A stretch of DNA of 64,000 nucleotides from Luidia sarsii (taxonomy: Eukaryota; Echinodermata; Asteroidea; Paxillosida; Luidiidae), in the NCBI GenBank assembly GCA_949987565.1, contig OX465111.1:10435202-10499201 (forward strand), written 5' to 3'. The notes below the pieces were generated by a model, which did no database searches, was not told where the DNA came from, and worked only from the letters and a program-made list of their open reading frames with translations. Shown piece after piece: positions 39,901 to 54,900 of this stretch (position 1 is its first letter; every line of letters begins with the position of its first letter). The position numbers were made by a program, and so were the translations under genes.

Positions 39901-42900
39901 ACATGACCAAAAAGCTAGTGGTTAGGAAACAGCTTTTGAATAAGGATTTCATCAGGTTCTTGAATCATAAAGTAGCTGAGAGATCAATTTGTTCAAAGGG
40001 ACTCATTAATGTACCTAAGGACATCATAACCTCATACGTTAAAGGGCACTAACCAAGTCAAATTTTGATTTTAACCTCTTCATCTAAGGGTGCAATATGC
40101 TATTACATTACGGTATTACGGTATTACGGTATTACGGTATTATAGTAACCCATTTTATGTCATATCACCCTGGCAAATGAAAATCTTTGTCACTAAATCG
40201 GAGGAATTCTGGCTTCTACTCAAATGAGTCTTAATAAATGGGATAATCTAAGCAAAAGTACTTGACAATTACCTGGCCTTTTTTGTCACATGATTTTAAT
40301 ATATTGGGCCCTTCACCATTCCAGAAAGCTAATTATGCTGTTAACAATAATTTCTATCCCAAGAATATACACCAAGTATATTGACTCTAAAACTGTTACT
40401 AACTTTCAAAGTGCTATTTTGATTTTCAAAGCATGTAGATAATAGCCAGTTCATGAAAACAATTCCAAGAATATTATGCACATGCACATGTACAGTACAT
40501 AAATCCAACCATTTTACAAACAGGGATCTTTCAAAGTCATGGTTTTAGACTCGGGTCCAGATAAGTCTCTATTAAAAAAAAATTGGAAAAATGGGGGGGG
40601 GGGTAAAGGGTGTTAATCACATTTTCAAAAATAATACCTTATCCACCTTAGTATCAAAATCCTAGCCAGATGACTATATTTGTTGGTTCATGCATTACCA
40701 GTAATCAGATTTCAGAGATGAAGTTAACTGAACATCACTACCTGAAGCCATGATTCAAAACGGTCTATTGTATGATAACTACATGTACATGTACCAGCAG
40801 TACCATCATGACGTACTTGATACAGCTGTGCCTACAGCTGTTGCTAGGGGCATTTTATGCATAGCCATTGTTTTGAACAGGGGAGCCATTTTGGCTGTCA
40901 CAACCTACAACTGCAGTTTCCCCGCGCATCTTCAGATTGGTTGGAGTGATAATGGGGGATGCAGTGCACCAACTGTCACAGGACCAAGTCCAACAGAAAT
41001 TACTGAATTAATGCTTGGCCATGACCGCCCAAAGGCATCTACTGTAGGCTTCACTTCCCTGCTGCAGCCCCCAGTACGAGCCACTGCCATCCATTCTGAT
41101 ATGGCTACATAATACTAGCCACAGCAGGATGGAAGAGACCATATCAAACCGATCAAGATAATTCAATTTAAAATAATATGAGAATGAAAAGGGTATTAGG
41201 AGACCTTGACGTATCGACCCTGGCAGGACCTTCCTCCAAGGCAGAGAGAGGTCCTGCTAGGATCAATATATCAGGCCCTCTAGGTCATGTTTGGTGAATA
41301 CAAATTGTGCATTAGAACTAAGTAGGCCTAACCTTCATAATTATGCTTAAAGTACTGTAGGTATGGCAAACAGTATTTTAAAAATAATAATAATAATACA
41401 AAATAAAAAAATAAACAAATACATATACAGTGTACATCATTTAGAGTTTTCTTTTGCTATATTTATAGATAAATAGCTCACTGGAATTCAAAGAGAGATT
41501 GAAAAATTTAGTATTAATCTAATGAGTAATGTGCAACTTATCCACAGGGTATGCATTGTGCATTGTAGTTGTGGAAGGCTACATACATGTACATGTACCG
41601 TGCATGTGCATGTACAATGTACAGTATGTGACGTACATCAATGCACTAATCTCCATCTCTGACACTGATGTGATGTGGGTTTGATAATCAATCATTTCAT
41701 ACATCAAACATATTTATGAATCTTGACCTGACCACCAACCCCCCCCCCCCCGAAAAAAAATCAAATCAAATACATGGTGATTTTTTTTCCAGGTTTGTAT
41801 GATTTCAAAACAAGACATTGTGGATAAAGGTAAATGTACCACAGTTCATAAATAAACAAGTGTAATACACTGTATGTCTTCCTTTAAATGAGATTCTAAT
41901 TTGTCTTGAATGATAAATGGTTGTTTACACCAGATAAGCCTTCCCTTATGTCTTTTACTTTGTCTGCTGTAGGTTTCTAAACTAACATGCTGCATCATAA
42001 CTCAACACAGAACAAAACTCTCTAGCTCATCAATGTTATTATAGGGCAGGACACATACATATGCAGTATACAATTTGATGTAGACATTGGAATGTGGTGC
42101 ACAAACATATCCCCTGCTATTGCCCATGGAGAAATATATAGTACGTATGTGTACTAAATGTACATGTTCATTGCCCATGTACTGTACATAAGTGTACATT
42201 TACGAACATGTACACGTACATGTACTACATGTCCAGCCAGGTGTTTTTGATATAGCCTGTGATCCTCTGTTTACAGAAGCCACAGATTCATGGCATAATT
42301 GTTTGTGATATACATGGTTGCAATGACTTGAACAGTGATGCATGGGATTCATCAAAGGTTTATGCTGGGTTTTTTTTCAGATAGTTTTGATGATTTTCAA
42401 TGATATTAAATGGATTCATCCATAGCACAGACAAAGAGAATGGTGGAAAATACAGAGCTGATGTTTTTTCTTTGCAGCAGTGATTATACTATATGCATGA
42501 TTATACTATACCCCAAAAGCCCCTACACAACATTGGTCGAGGTCAAAGAATAGCATCCATATGTTGTCTGATCCAACATATGCATGAAATAGCACACCTA
42601 TGAAAATTTCAGCTCAATCCGCCAACCGAGTCTTGAGAAAATCGTGAAAACCGCTTCATTTGTTTCGCGAAAATGCAGCATTCAACGCCGTCCTGATCTG
42701 AAAAATAGTTTAGATCTCGGTGAGACGTAAACTATTTCTTTTACTCATTTCTCCCAAACTACAACATTTTAGGCAGAAATATTTCAGTGCGAGGTTTCTA
42801 CTATAACCAAACTTCAAACTATAAGTTTCATGTAAATCTGTGAACATTTCTGTTTTTCGATCTTACCAATGTTGAGTAGGGGCTTTTTAACCAACAGTTT

Positions 42901-45900
42901 TGTAGTTATTATTACATGGTTTAAAATTTTTCTTATTTTCATTAGAAATCTCTAGTTACAATAAACATATACGTATTTTAGATGTTTTAGTACTGTATCT
43001 TTGGTCTCTTATTCCAGATCGGAAGAGTGCTGGTGCACAAAAACCAGAGGTCTCAGGTTCAAATCCTGGTCCAGTCAATGTTTTCTTTGCTATTTTCTTA
43101 ATTTTTTTCAAGAGTTCCCAGCCAGTTTTTCATTGATTTCCTTGTTGTATTATCTGTTACAGAGAGATAGCATCTACAGCATTGTGCATGCACATGGATG
43201 CATTGGAAAAGGGTCTTAGAAAAATGGAAAGTCATAAATGCTAGCATGTGCATGCACATACGAGGTGGAAAGCAGGGCTGGGAGTATAAACACAGTAGCA
43301 GATGGAGGTGATGACAGAACACTGAGCTTTTGGCCAGCACTCACGCAGGCAGGATATCTCAATAAGGCCAATATACAGTGGAGAGATTCCCCAGAAAGCG
43401 CATCGCACACTGCAGACATGATTAAATGATTGCGCTGCGCGTTTTACTAGTCTACACCTGCCACACCAATGGTGATTGCTCAGATTATGCAGAGCTCAGA
43501 CAGCGACCGGCAGTTTGGAATGCCATCGATTGAGAGGCAAAGTAAGGGGAAATCTACTCTTGCATTCCTCAAATTGAGCAATTGTATTAGACACAGGAAG
43601 CCCGTGTGTTTCTAGAGATTGGACGGGTACATCCGACATGGACGGGTACATCCGACATGGACGGGTACATCCGACATGGACGCGGGAATACCAAAAAATC
43701 ACTGGGGGGGGGGGGAAAGGCAAAATCCGTCCCAGATTCTAAACAATTACTTACTTGATCTCTTGTTCTTAATAAAATATAGCTGCAAGCGTTCCTTGAA
43801 AGACTGCTCATTGACGAAAAACTCAACTCGGACCCTGAAGAAAAATTAGAAAAAGAAATGAACAACTTTGTAAATCTGTGTACAATATTTGCAGTAAATT
43901 TCTTGGATATCTTTTCAACACAACCTGAACCCTGAAGAAAATGAGAAAAAAAGAAATCAAATACTTGGTAAACATGTGTGCAATATTCACAGTAAATTTG
44001 GTGCATATTTCTAAGGGTACACTTACATGAAATACACAGACAGTTTTTTTCTCCTTGAAAATGAATGTCATGAATTCAAAAATATGTAAATGTACATTGT
44101 GTATGCCCAGGTGCAATCAAACTACAGTCGACATGCATTTGATTTTTAAAGATCCAATGATATTGAGTATGTACAAATGTATGCATATATTGCAGCCCCT
44201 AGCTAGCTGCATCACTTAAAATTGAATTATCAGCACTAGTCTAATATTTCACTTTGATTGAGTATTCGCTTGCGCATGTGCATGTACATGTTCATGTACA
44301 TTTACATTCATATGGAGAGTACTGCAACCTTCTTGCAGATGTGAAAGTGATTGACAAGCCAGAGATATCTTTGCCAAGACACTGATTTATAAATTCCAAA
44401 TGTAACTATCAATTGATGGATTTTGTTCTTCCATGCATGAAGTGAAAATGTCCTGGGAAGTGAGACTTTTAGTGTGATCAAAACTTTCAAAATATTCATG
44501 AACATGTATGAAGCACGGTGTGCTTTGAAGACTCGTCTTGCAGGCTTGCTAGTCCTACATGTACTACCAGATGAGTGCACTGTCCGCTGGTCAAAATAGA
44601 TGCTTGGGTGGCCGCTGAATATCATTAGTGTTGCAGTGAAGATTACCATCTGCCTTTGTGTATAATGTACAACCTGGCCACTCATGGCATAGATTTCTGT
44701 GTCCATAGACCATAGGCCATAGACCTGCCACGTGCCATATTCAACACATGCACATTATATGAACTTGCTCTTCATCTCACTGGTGGCACATCATCGCAAT
44801 TCCTTCAATATTTTCACACGTCTTATTGCCCAAGTACAACTGAAAGTTAACAGGGTGAGAATTAATGGGACATTTTTCTATGACAAAATATGAAACAAAC
44901 AAAAAATAAATAAATAAATAAATACCCCCCAAATCTACATTCTTTATTTTGTTTCACATAGTAGGAAATATTTAAAAACTTTTACAAAGTGAGCACACAC
45001 ACAATATTTCCCCAAATAGTACACACCATGAATTAGCACTTGAACTTCACATTGTGTGAAAATGTGTGAAAGGTTGTGCCCGCTTCAATGTTATCCCACC
45101 AACACAGTGCTGTATGTACATGTGCATGTACATGTACATGTACGTACATACCAGTACATGTAACTGGTATTCTAGAACTGGGATGTGAATCAGCACTCTG
45201 ATGCATCCAGCCCATAATGTGAGAGTGTAGCAAGCCAAGCCTGATCAGATGTGACACTCAATCAATACATGTACTGCCGCACACCATGCACCTTGTACAG
45301 CAAGGGCAGGCAATTTACACCTTGATTGCATTTAACCTAAACTAATATCCCTCAAGACAGCAGCGAGTATTTATAGCAGTCAACTACAAGTGCATCTAGA
45401 GACCCACTTGGGCATGAAGATGTGATGTTCTTTATAAGAGTGAAGGTAGCCTGTGCTGTTGGCTTGAGATGTACCCGTCACATCCTGTAATGCTGTACGA
45501 CACTAAAGGGCAAGATCATTGGATCAGATATCTTCTGGTGGTAACACTTTCTGGATATAATACGCACACTGTACGCAACGGTTTCTCTAAGGTAACAGGA
45601 TGCACTTAAGTAATAGGATGACTCCTTTCAATTTGGTGTGGCATGGCTGTGAAATGCCGGTCTAAAGGAAGAATACATAAATGTGTATCTTGCGATTGCT
45701 GTCCCTGTACACAGTGGACTTGCACACAGTGACCACAAATATCTTGACATTCTACATACATGTACTGGTACTAGTGAATATCACTAAAGGCCACTATCTA
45801 TAGTATAGTTGTCTAGCCATGGTAATCTCATAGTCCTTAAGACATTTACAACATGAAAAAACATGTAATGATAACTTATTCCAAAACATGCTTTTAAATC

Positions 45901-48900
45901 TGTATTTTGAATAATTTGTCTGGTTGAATGCTGCCACGGAGGTATAATGACTAATTGACCACTTGGGATGGCCATTCCGTTATCTAAGGGCTGGATACAT
46001 GTAGCTGAAAGGGTAAGAGCGCTGGTACGCTAATCCAGAGGTCTCGGATTCAAGTCCTGGTCGAGCCAAATTGTTCTTTGCCATTATTCAAAATCATTTC
46101 AAAGCTCCCAGTCAGTCCTGTATTTGTTTGACTGTATTTTGAATATTAAAGCCGCGTTTCCACTGGACTTAGTTTGGTTAAAGTAACCGAGACGATGGTT
46201 ACTTTGACCAAAATAAGTCCAGTGGAAACAGCCCAGTCAAATTTCTCTCGGTTACTTTTATCGAGTCCAATGGTTACTTTTACCGATCGAGCAACCTCTG
46301 CCCAGCAAAAGTGACCAGGTAAGTTTAACCGAGCCGATTAGTCCAGTGGAAACGCACTAATCGGTTAAATGTGACTCGGTAAAAAAACACATCCGGCCTA
46401 TGACGTAACACGTACATGCACTGTGCACAGCGTCTGCTTCACGTTGTGCGCCTAAATGCGTGTACGTACATGTACATTGTGTATTCGGCTTACACTTGAC
46501 CTTCATGAGCCATTACCGGTATATTGCCAGTTCGGTTACTTTAACCATCGTCTCGGTTAAATTTGACTGACTCAAAAGTCCAAGTGGGAACGACGGTCAA
46601 ATTTGACCATTAGAAATTTAACCATCGTCTCGGTTAAATTTTAGTCCAGTGGAAACGCGGCTTAAGAAAATACGCGCAGACCTTTGACTATATAGACACG
46701 TTTACATTATATTGAGCAGGACTTTTTGTGCTTGAGCATAAATTGTCACTAAGGCCTACACATACACTGTACATAGCTCAATGAATGCAGTCTAAAGATG
46801 ATAACTTATTCTATGCATTTAAGGTAAGGTCAGCAAATCCTATTGTAAAATGAACATGTACTCACATGTACATGTACATGGATGTTCGTCATGCAATGTC
46901 CAACTTTGCTAATGTTCAGTACAGTCTTTTTCCAAGCATTCAGCCGTTCTAATATTGTTGGTCACATCTGAAAGGTCTATACCACTATACCAGTACCATG
47001 TATCTCTGAGCACTGTCAAGTAATTAGTTTATACATTGTAGCACAACCCACTATTACATGCACATGCACATTGGTAGGCCAATTGGACTCTAGATCATTT
47101 ACGGTGTACCATACATGCCCACTATGGCAGCCCAGGATTCAATTTCACAGCAGACAACTGTTTATCTCACATGCACACTGATCATAATTGCTATTTGCTA
47201 GGCAGTGTGCAATGTCACACCACCGGTAATTAGACATACATATGAAACACACATTTTTATTTTACTTCACAATATATGGATACATGTTAAGCAGTCACAG
47301 CGCATTGCAAAATGTAAAGCTGACATGTATACACATTGAAGGCCTAAAACCCACCCAATACAACATGGGAAAGATTGGGAAACATCGATGTCCACAGATT
47401 TCCTTCTCATTTACACAGTTTGCAGATGGCATGACAGAATACTCATGTTGAAATCTAAGCTGCAAATTAAACTAGAATGCTGTACTTTTCGAGAAATTTT
47501 CAATCAAACATAGATAAACATAGATAAATAGTAATAAACTATTTCTCACACTACAGAAAAGTGCGTAAACCATGCCGGTTTTTTGCATTTTTCTACTTTC
47601 TACTAATTTTCTACCATTTTTGCTTTTTTTGGAATATTTTATGGTTTTACACACAAACTGTGGCAATCTTTTGACCTTTTCCAATGTTGTATAGGGCCTT
47701 TAAAGATAAGAAGTAATATCCTGCAGCTAGATTCCCATTGCTAGCACTGTTCTTCCATTGCAAGACAAAATATGGCAGTTTAGAAGATAATCCTTGCTAG
47801 TATAGTACATGTATACATGTGTACATGTACATTGTACATGTACGTACATGTAGTCCACAGCATTAGATAAACTTTGTGAGTACATGTGTACGTGTACACT
47901 GTTTGTACATACAGGTACATGTACTTGTACGTGAGTGACAAACACTTACCTTGACAATGTCGATGGTGTGCGACTGCGTTGCCTACCGGTACTCATTTTT
48001 TCTTCACTCAAATGATACTCAGTGTCAAAAGTGATCTTTGAAAACTCCTACATGTACATGTTCATGTACATCTTGAGACTGTTGAGAATTCCAACAATTT
48101 GTGCTGGTACATGTACAGTAGTTATATCCAAAGCGTGCTCCAGCCTCAATGCCACACATGGGTCACTGCAGTAAAGACAGCGAATGGCACGCGTAAATCC
48201 TGGCACAGCCAGATTCTTGCACACATGTACTAGTGTGTACATGTACTACATGCTCCATAGCCGCTGTCTCATCTGGCCTTGCTGAGACCAACCGCTCCCT
48301 GTTTTATTATACAGTCATTCCATCTGCATCGCTTGACTAATTCAACTTTAATCACCTGTTTCTGAGTGCAGTGCATGGCTGGTTTCAAAATGAACTTTCG
48401 CAGAATTTTAATGATGCGCGACTGCGGGGAAACCCATTGCTGTTGATCCCACAACAAATCACCAGAAAGTTTTCTTAGAATAAATGATGCACATGTAATG
48501 TTACTTCAGATGTTTTGGTTTTTGGGGTTGTTGTTTTTCCAGAAAAGAAAAAACCAGAACTTTCTGTTGGCAGGTTGTACGTGTAGTCTGTAAGTGACTA
48601 ATAAATAGACACTAATAGAACATTTTGTTCTTCGCCTCAGCTGTAGTCAAAAATCATATCTGGTCCAGCTGCTTTGACAAAAACCATGTGTAAGACAGTG
48701 GCTATGTTCAGACACCGTACTACGGAGACCAAAAAAGGTCTATCATTTGCGGTCACAGCGAGAGGTAAACATTTCATTGCAAACCCCTTGCGTTCATACT
48801 CACTGAGTTCAACTTAAAACAGTCTATCTCTGGTACTAAGAGGTCACACACGTTGCTTGACCCTGAATCCTAGCTTCCCTTCCGGCTAGCAAGAGTGCGC

Positions 48901-51900
48901 GTAACATCAGTGGAATGCAATGTGGAATTTTGCGCGGTTTGGGCAGTGACATAAATCACCGGTTATGTAATGCGTCCGCTCGTCTGCCTAAACCGGATGT
49001 GGTAATGAGATAGACCGTTCAGACACGTTAAGGTTTGTATGGTTTGGTCTATGTAGACCGGTCTTCGTAGTCTAGTCCACCCCTCCTCGGTGGTCTAAGA
49101 TTGACCGTATGTAGTACCCAAAACGGTCTACGTAGACCGTTCAGACACAACTAGATAGACCCTTTCAGTTTAAACCAAAGATAGAACACTTTTAGTTTGG
49201 TGTCTGAACGACCCCAGAGACCTAGATTCTTACTACAGTTTTTGGATGCAGACCTTTAACCCATAACAACTGTCTAGCATTGACCTTTGTTTTTATCGCG
49301 ACCTTATTAATCAGAACACTGGCCCTGACTCTGGTACAGTGTACTTGGAAACTAATTATGTGTCACAGAACCCTGGTTCTACATGTACATTAGCAATGGT
49401 ATTCAATTGGATCCTAAATCCTAAATATCAACCCCCCCCCCATCTTGATACATTTGACTATACATACATGTAACCTTGAACCTGATGACAATAGGGTTAT
49501 CCCCACTACGGACAAAATCGCGATTCAAAAACTGGAGTCTTGGGGTCGTGTCCACACGGGCCAAAAAAATTGCGTCAACAAAAATCGCAAGCCGATTGTG
49601 GTTAGGGACACCACGCATAAACAAGCATGGCACTTCCTGTCAATCAGAGCGTGAGCGGTGCATTGTGGGATTAAAAAAAGTGCGAGCATTCTACACACAC
49701 CGTGTCGTAAATGAATGCGATTATTTGAAAAAGTCTCATTCTTAGTGTCCAAATCGCGATTCAAATCCCAATAATAATCGCATTTATTGTGTGCACACAT
49801 GCAAAAAAAAGTGGAGTTTGAATCCAAATAATCACGTTTATTTGGTGCAGTGGAAACGGCCCTACTAGTTTTCAACATACACTTGACCTAAACCTCATCC
49901 TCACAACTGACATTATGTATCTGCAAATAAAACCTCAACTACAGATGCAATCAAGATAGGACAAGAATTCTGGGCACGACTTAAACTTGTCATTAAATAA
50001 ACATTAGAAAGTCAACGGTGATATAGCAATTGCTACTAACACAAATATCCACTTGAGAATAAATATTTGGTAGGGAGATGTATCATCTACTAAGTGTACG
50101 TGTATAGCATACATAGGTCAATTCAAAGACGTTGCATGATAATGAATGCGATTCCGCCAGCATCAGCGTCAGCTGTGTTTCTATTGGACTTATTTGGGTA
50201 AAACTCACCGAGACTAACTCCATGCTTAGACAATGGTTACTTTTTCCATTTTAAGTCCACAGCACACAGACCAGTAAACTTTACTCTTTAACTCTACATG
50301 TACATGTACAATGTAGTTCATGTACATGTAGTTACTTTTCACAGTCTACCTACCAAGAAAAAATGTAATGTACTGTACATCTGAATTCATACATGTACAG
50401 TACATGCATGTACATGTATTGACACAATGTGCAAATTTGAACAAAATTAATTATAGAGTACCGGTATCCTTCAGGTTTTCCAAGTACCCAGGTACACTGT
50501 AAGGAGCCATTCAATTGCAAACAATGACAACATGCATACATGTACATGTACTTATAGCTACAGAAAACGGCTAAATGAATCTTCAATTAAGATTACTACT
50601 AAAGCACTTTAATGAATTAGCAGTTAGTGGTCAATTGATATTGGGGTTATTAGTTGGGACACCTCAGGAAATTACGTATTAAGTGCATCTGCAGACAAAC
50701 AAGAATAACACATACAGTAGATGTACAGTGTACATTAGCTATATAAATACCGTAACTGGTTGTGCATGTCAAATATGGGCTTCATGGCATGGTTGGGGGA
50801 GTACAGCAAACTGCAGTGATTGTGGTGTGTGTTTGGTATTGCAATGTACATGTCAATTATTACAATGAGTTAATGACTACTTGTACCGGTAGGTTCCTTT
50901 AATTGATCTTCAACGTTCAGGATAACATGGGTGCACCATGGTTTTTAGACTACTTGTGATGAATCACCTACAGATTATGGGATTCATTTGTTTCGCGAAA
51001 ATGCAGCATTCAACACCGTACGGTTCCGAAAAATAGTTTCTTTTACTCTTTTCTCCCAAAATACAACATTTTAGGAAGAAATATTTCAGTGTGAGGTTTC
51101 TACTATAACCATCTTCAAACTGTATAAGTTTCATGTACCGGTAAATCTGTGAACATTTGTTTTTCGATCATACCAATGTTGTGTAGGGGCACGGAGTTGT
51201 ATCCTGGTTGTACACTCCCTTGGGGGTTGAGATGGTTTCAGAATTATCAACTGGCCATTAGGCCTATTTCCAGTGTCCAAATAATCGCAATTTGAATTGT
51301 GATTCAAAAACCATGTTTTTTGGCTTGCGTTCATCTTACAGGCCCAAAAATTGCAATCCAAACAATCGCCAGCCAAATGTTGGTTAGCAGTTGTGGTCAA
51401 ATGGTGGGTGTGTCCTTGAGGGTGGCCCATACCGAGAGACATATACATTTAAACAAGCGTAGTCAGAGTGCGAGCGGTGCATTGTGGGACTAAAAAACAA
51501 AACGGTGCGATTTGGTGACGCCACGTGGCCAATAAAACGTGATTGTTTAGAAAAGTCTCACTAATAATAATATAACCCCGGTACATAGTGGAGTCTGAAT
51601 CGCGATTTAAATCCCACTAATAATCACATTTATCATTACCGGTATATCCACACCAAAAAAAACCAAGTTAGAATTCTGATTCAAAATGCGATCCAAATAA
51701 TCGTGCTTATTTGGGACAGTGGAAACACCCCTTCTGACTTCCATACCAGTGCTATGAGGACACACACATTGTACACACATTTGTTTACATTTGTGTATAG
51801 ACCACTTGCCATTAACATTACAGATGATGAAACAGAAAGGTACATGTAGTTTTACATGGTGGGACTGTTCCTATTAGACTTTTTTGCAGACCTGTTAAGT

Positions 51901-54900
51901 TACTGTGGCTGAGTGGACAGATAATTCTGCTAATTCTTTTGGCATGTTAGATTTACATCAAATTCACGGTATTGCATTAACCTAAGAGTTGAAAAAGTGG
52001 CCAAGGAAATTTTGACTGGACCGGGACTTGAAGCTGAGACCTCTGGATTAATGTACCAGTGCTCTTACATCTGAGCTATCCGGCCCTTAGATGGTGGCCT
52101 TTCCCTAATAGTCAAGCAGTCTTTGCCGGGGTTGGGGGGGGGGGCGCCAGTCAGAAGCAATTCAACCATTAACTATATAGGAAAGGTACATGTAGTAGTC
52201 ATATTGTACATGTAGTTTAACACATGCTACATGTTCACGTGTGTTTCTCTTCCATGTAAAATTTGACGACCACCTTGAAAGGGAATGCAAATCATCAAAT
52301 GTTTCCCACATAAAAATGCACCTAAGAACATTTTGCTTATGAAAGCATTCCAATTGCTATCACAACATACTGCACATTCCAAGTGTGCAGAGTCGCTTGC
52401 ACTTTGTACAACATTTGCTAACAGTAACAGGAATCAATACCTAGAAACTGAATGACCATGAAGCTCCATCATCTCAACAGATGAGTGGCTATCAGTCTCA
52501 ATAGAGAGCCAAGACTTTGCTGGAATGATCAGATGACAGATGACAAGAAACGGACTTGCAGACGGCAGCAGAAATTAGAAGAGGCCACTATAAAGACAGG
52601 GAAAAAGTACCCAGGCAATGCAGGGGCATCGTGGAAATGGCCAGGGGCATCGTGCAAATGACCAGGGGCATCGTGGAAATGACCAGGGGCATCATGGAAA
52701 TGGCAAGGGGCATCATGGAAATGACCAGGGGCATCATGGAAATGACCAGGGGCATCGTGGAAAGGACCAGGGGCATCATGGAAATGACCAGGGGCATCAT
52801 GTGGAAATGACCAGGGGCATCATGTGGAAATGACCAGGGGCATCGTGGAAATGACCAGGGGCATCATGGAAATGGCAAGGGGCATCATGGAAATGACCAG
52901 GGGCATCATGGAAATGACCAGGGGCATCGTGGAAATGACCAGGGGCATCATGGAAATGACCAGGGGCATCGTGGAAATGACCAGGGGCACCGTGGAAATG
53001 TCCAGGGGCATCATGGAAATGACCAGGGGCATCATGGAAATGACCAGGGGCATCATGGAAATGACAAGGGGCATCGTGGAAATGAACAGGGGCATCGTGG
53101 AAATGACCAGGGGCATCGTGGAAATGACCAGGGGCATCGTGGAAATGACCAGGGGCATCGTGTGGAAATGAAAAGGGGCATCGTGGAAGTGACCAGGGGC
53201 ATTGTGGAAGTGACCAGGGGCATCGTGGAAGTGACCAGGACATCATGCAAATGAACAGGGGCATCGTGAAAATGGCCAGGGGCATCGTGGAAATGGCCAG
53301 GGGCATCGTGGAAATGGCCAGGGGCACCGTGGAAGTGACCAGGGGCACCGTGGACATGACATGGGGCACCATGGAGATGTCCAGGGGCATCATGGAAATG
53401 ACCAGGCGCATCATGTGGAAATGACCAGGGGCATCATGGAAATGACCAGGGGCATCATGGAAATGACCAAGGGCACCGTGGAAATGACCAGGGGCACCGT
53501 GGAAATGACCAGGGGCACCGTGGAAATGACCAGGGGCACCGTGGAAATGACCAGGGGCATCGTGCAAATGACCAGGGGCATCGTGCAAATGACCAGGGGC
53601 ACCGTGGAAATTATCAGGGGCATCGTGTGGAAATGGCAAGGGGCATCGTGCAAATGACCAGAGGCATCATGGAAATGGCAAGGGGCATCATGGAAATGAC
53701 CAGGGGCATCGTGGAAATGACCAGGGGCATCGTGGAAATGACCAGGGGCATCGTGGAAATTATCAGGGACATCGTGTGGAAATGACCAGGGGCATCGTGC
53801 AAATGACCAGGGGCATCATGGAAATGACCAGGGGCATCGTGGAAATGACCAGGGGCATCGTGGAAATGACCAGGGGCATCATGGAAATGACAAGGGGCAT
53901 CATGGAAATGACCAGGGGCACCGTGGAAATGTCCAGGGGCATCATGGAAATGACCAGGGGCATCATGGAAATGACAAGGGGCATTGTGGAAATGACCAGG
54001 GGCATCGTGGAAATGACCAGGGGCATCGTGTGGAAATGACCAGGGGCATCGTGGAAGTGACCAGGGGCATTGTGGAAGTGACCAGGGGCATCGTGGAAGT
54101 GACCAGGACATCGTGCAAATGAACAGGGGCATCGTGAAAATGGCCAGGGGCATCGTGGAAATGGCCAGGGGCATCGTGGAAATGACCAGGGGCATCATGG
54201 AAATGACCAGGGGCATCATGGAAATGGCCAGGGGCACCGTGGAAGTGACCAGGGGCACCGTGGAAATGACATGGGGCATCATGGAGATGTCCAGGGGCAT
54301 CATGGAAATGACCAGGCGCATCATGTGGAAATGACCAGGGGCATCATGGAAATGACCAGGGGCATCATGGAAATGACCAGGGGCACCGTGGAAATGACCA
54401 GGGGCATCGTGCAAATGACCAGGGGCATCGTGGAAATGACCAGGGGCACCGTGGAAATTATCAGGGGCATCGTGTGGAAATGGCCAGGGGCATCGTGCAA
54501 ATGACCAGAGGCATCGTGCAAATGACCAGGGGCACCGTGGAAATTATCAGGGGCATCGTGTGGAAATGACCAGGGGCATCGTGCAAATGACCAGGGGCAT
54601 TGTGCAAATGACCAGGGGCACCGTGGAAATGACCAGGGGCACCGTGGAAATTATCAGGGGCATCGTGTGGAAATGGCCAGGGGCATCGTGCAAATGACCA
54701 GAGGCACCGTGCAAATGATGTAGACTGAATTACAAGATACATGTAGCAATCAAGTAGTTAATTAGTAACTTCTTTACATGGCAATGACAGCATTATAAAT
54801 TTCCTGAGAAAAGCATGGACCATGCTTGCTAGTGATATTGGAGCATTTGGCAATATTATCTTTTGCAATACTGATTTACAGTCTCACTGATGATAGACAT

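Larger units (their letters stand above)
37061..43754 (-). other. Intron 2 of the Slo2 gene
   Basis: This 6.7-kb intron contains TIR elements at 37263-37527, 38470-39410 (with nested 39014-39385) and 42518-42884, a foldback fragment (41205-41285), a SINE (42995-43160), (TTACGGTA)n at about 40112-40145 and a 22-bp tandem repeat (43619-43685). The open frame at 40750-41112 on the plus strand has no recognised similarity. Confidence 0.7.

Noticed and set aside
40750..41112. 120-codon plus-strand frame as a gene
   Set aside because: No recognised domain, no splice partners, and composition like surrounding intron. It is antisense within the channel gene.
52797..54414. Long minus-strand open frames (up to 280 codons) with HDAPGHF-like repeats, and plus-strand frames with MEMTRGI repeats
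   Set aside because: They are produced by the 21-bp minisatellite, whose unit is seven codons without stops in several frames on both strands. There is no start context, splice structure or family similarity.
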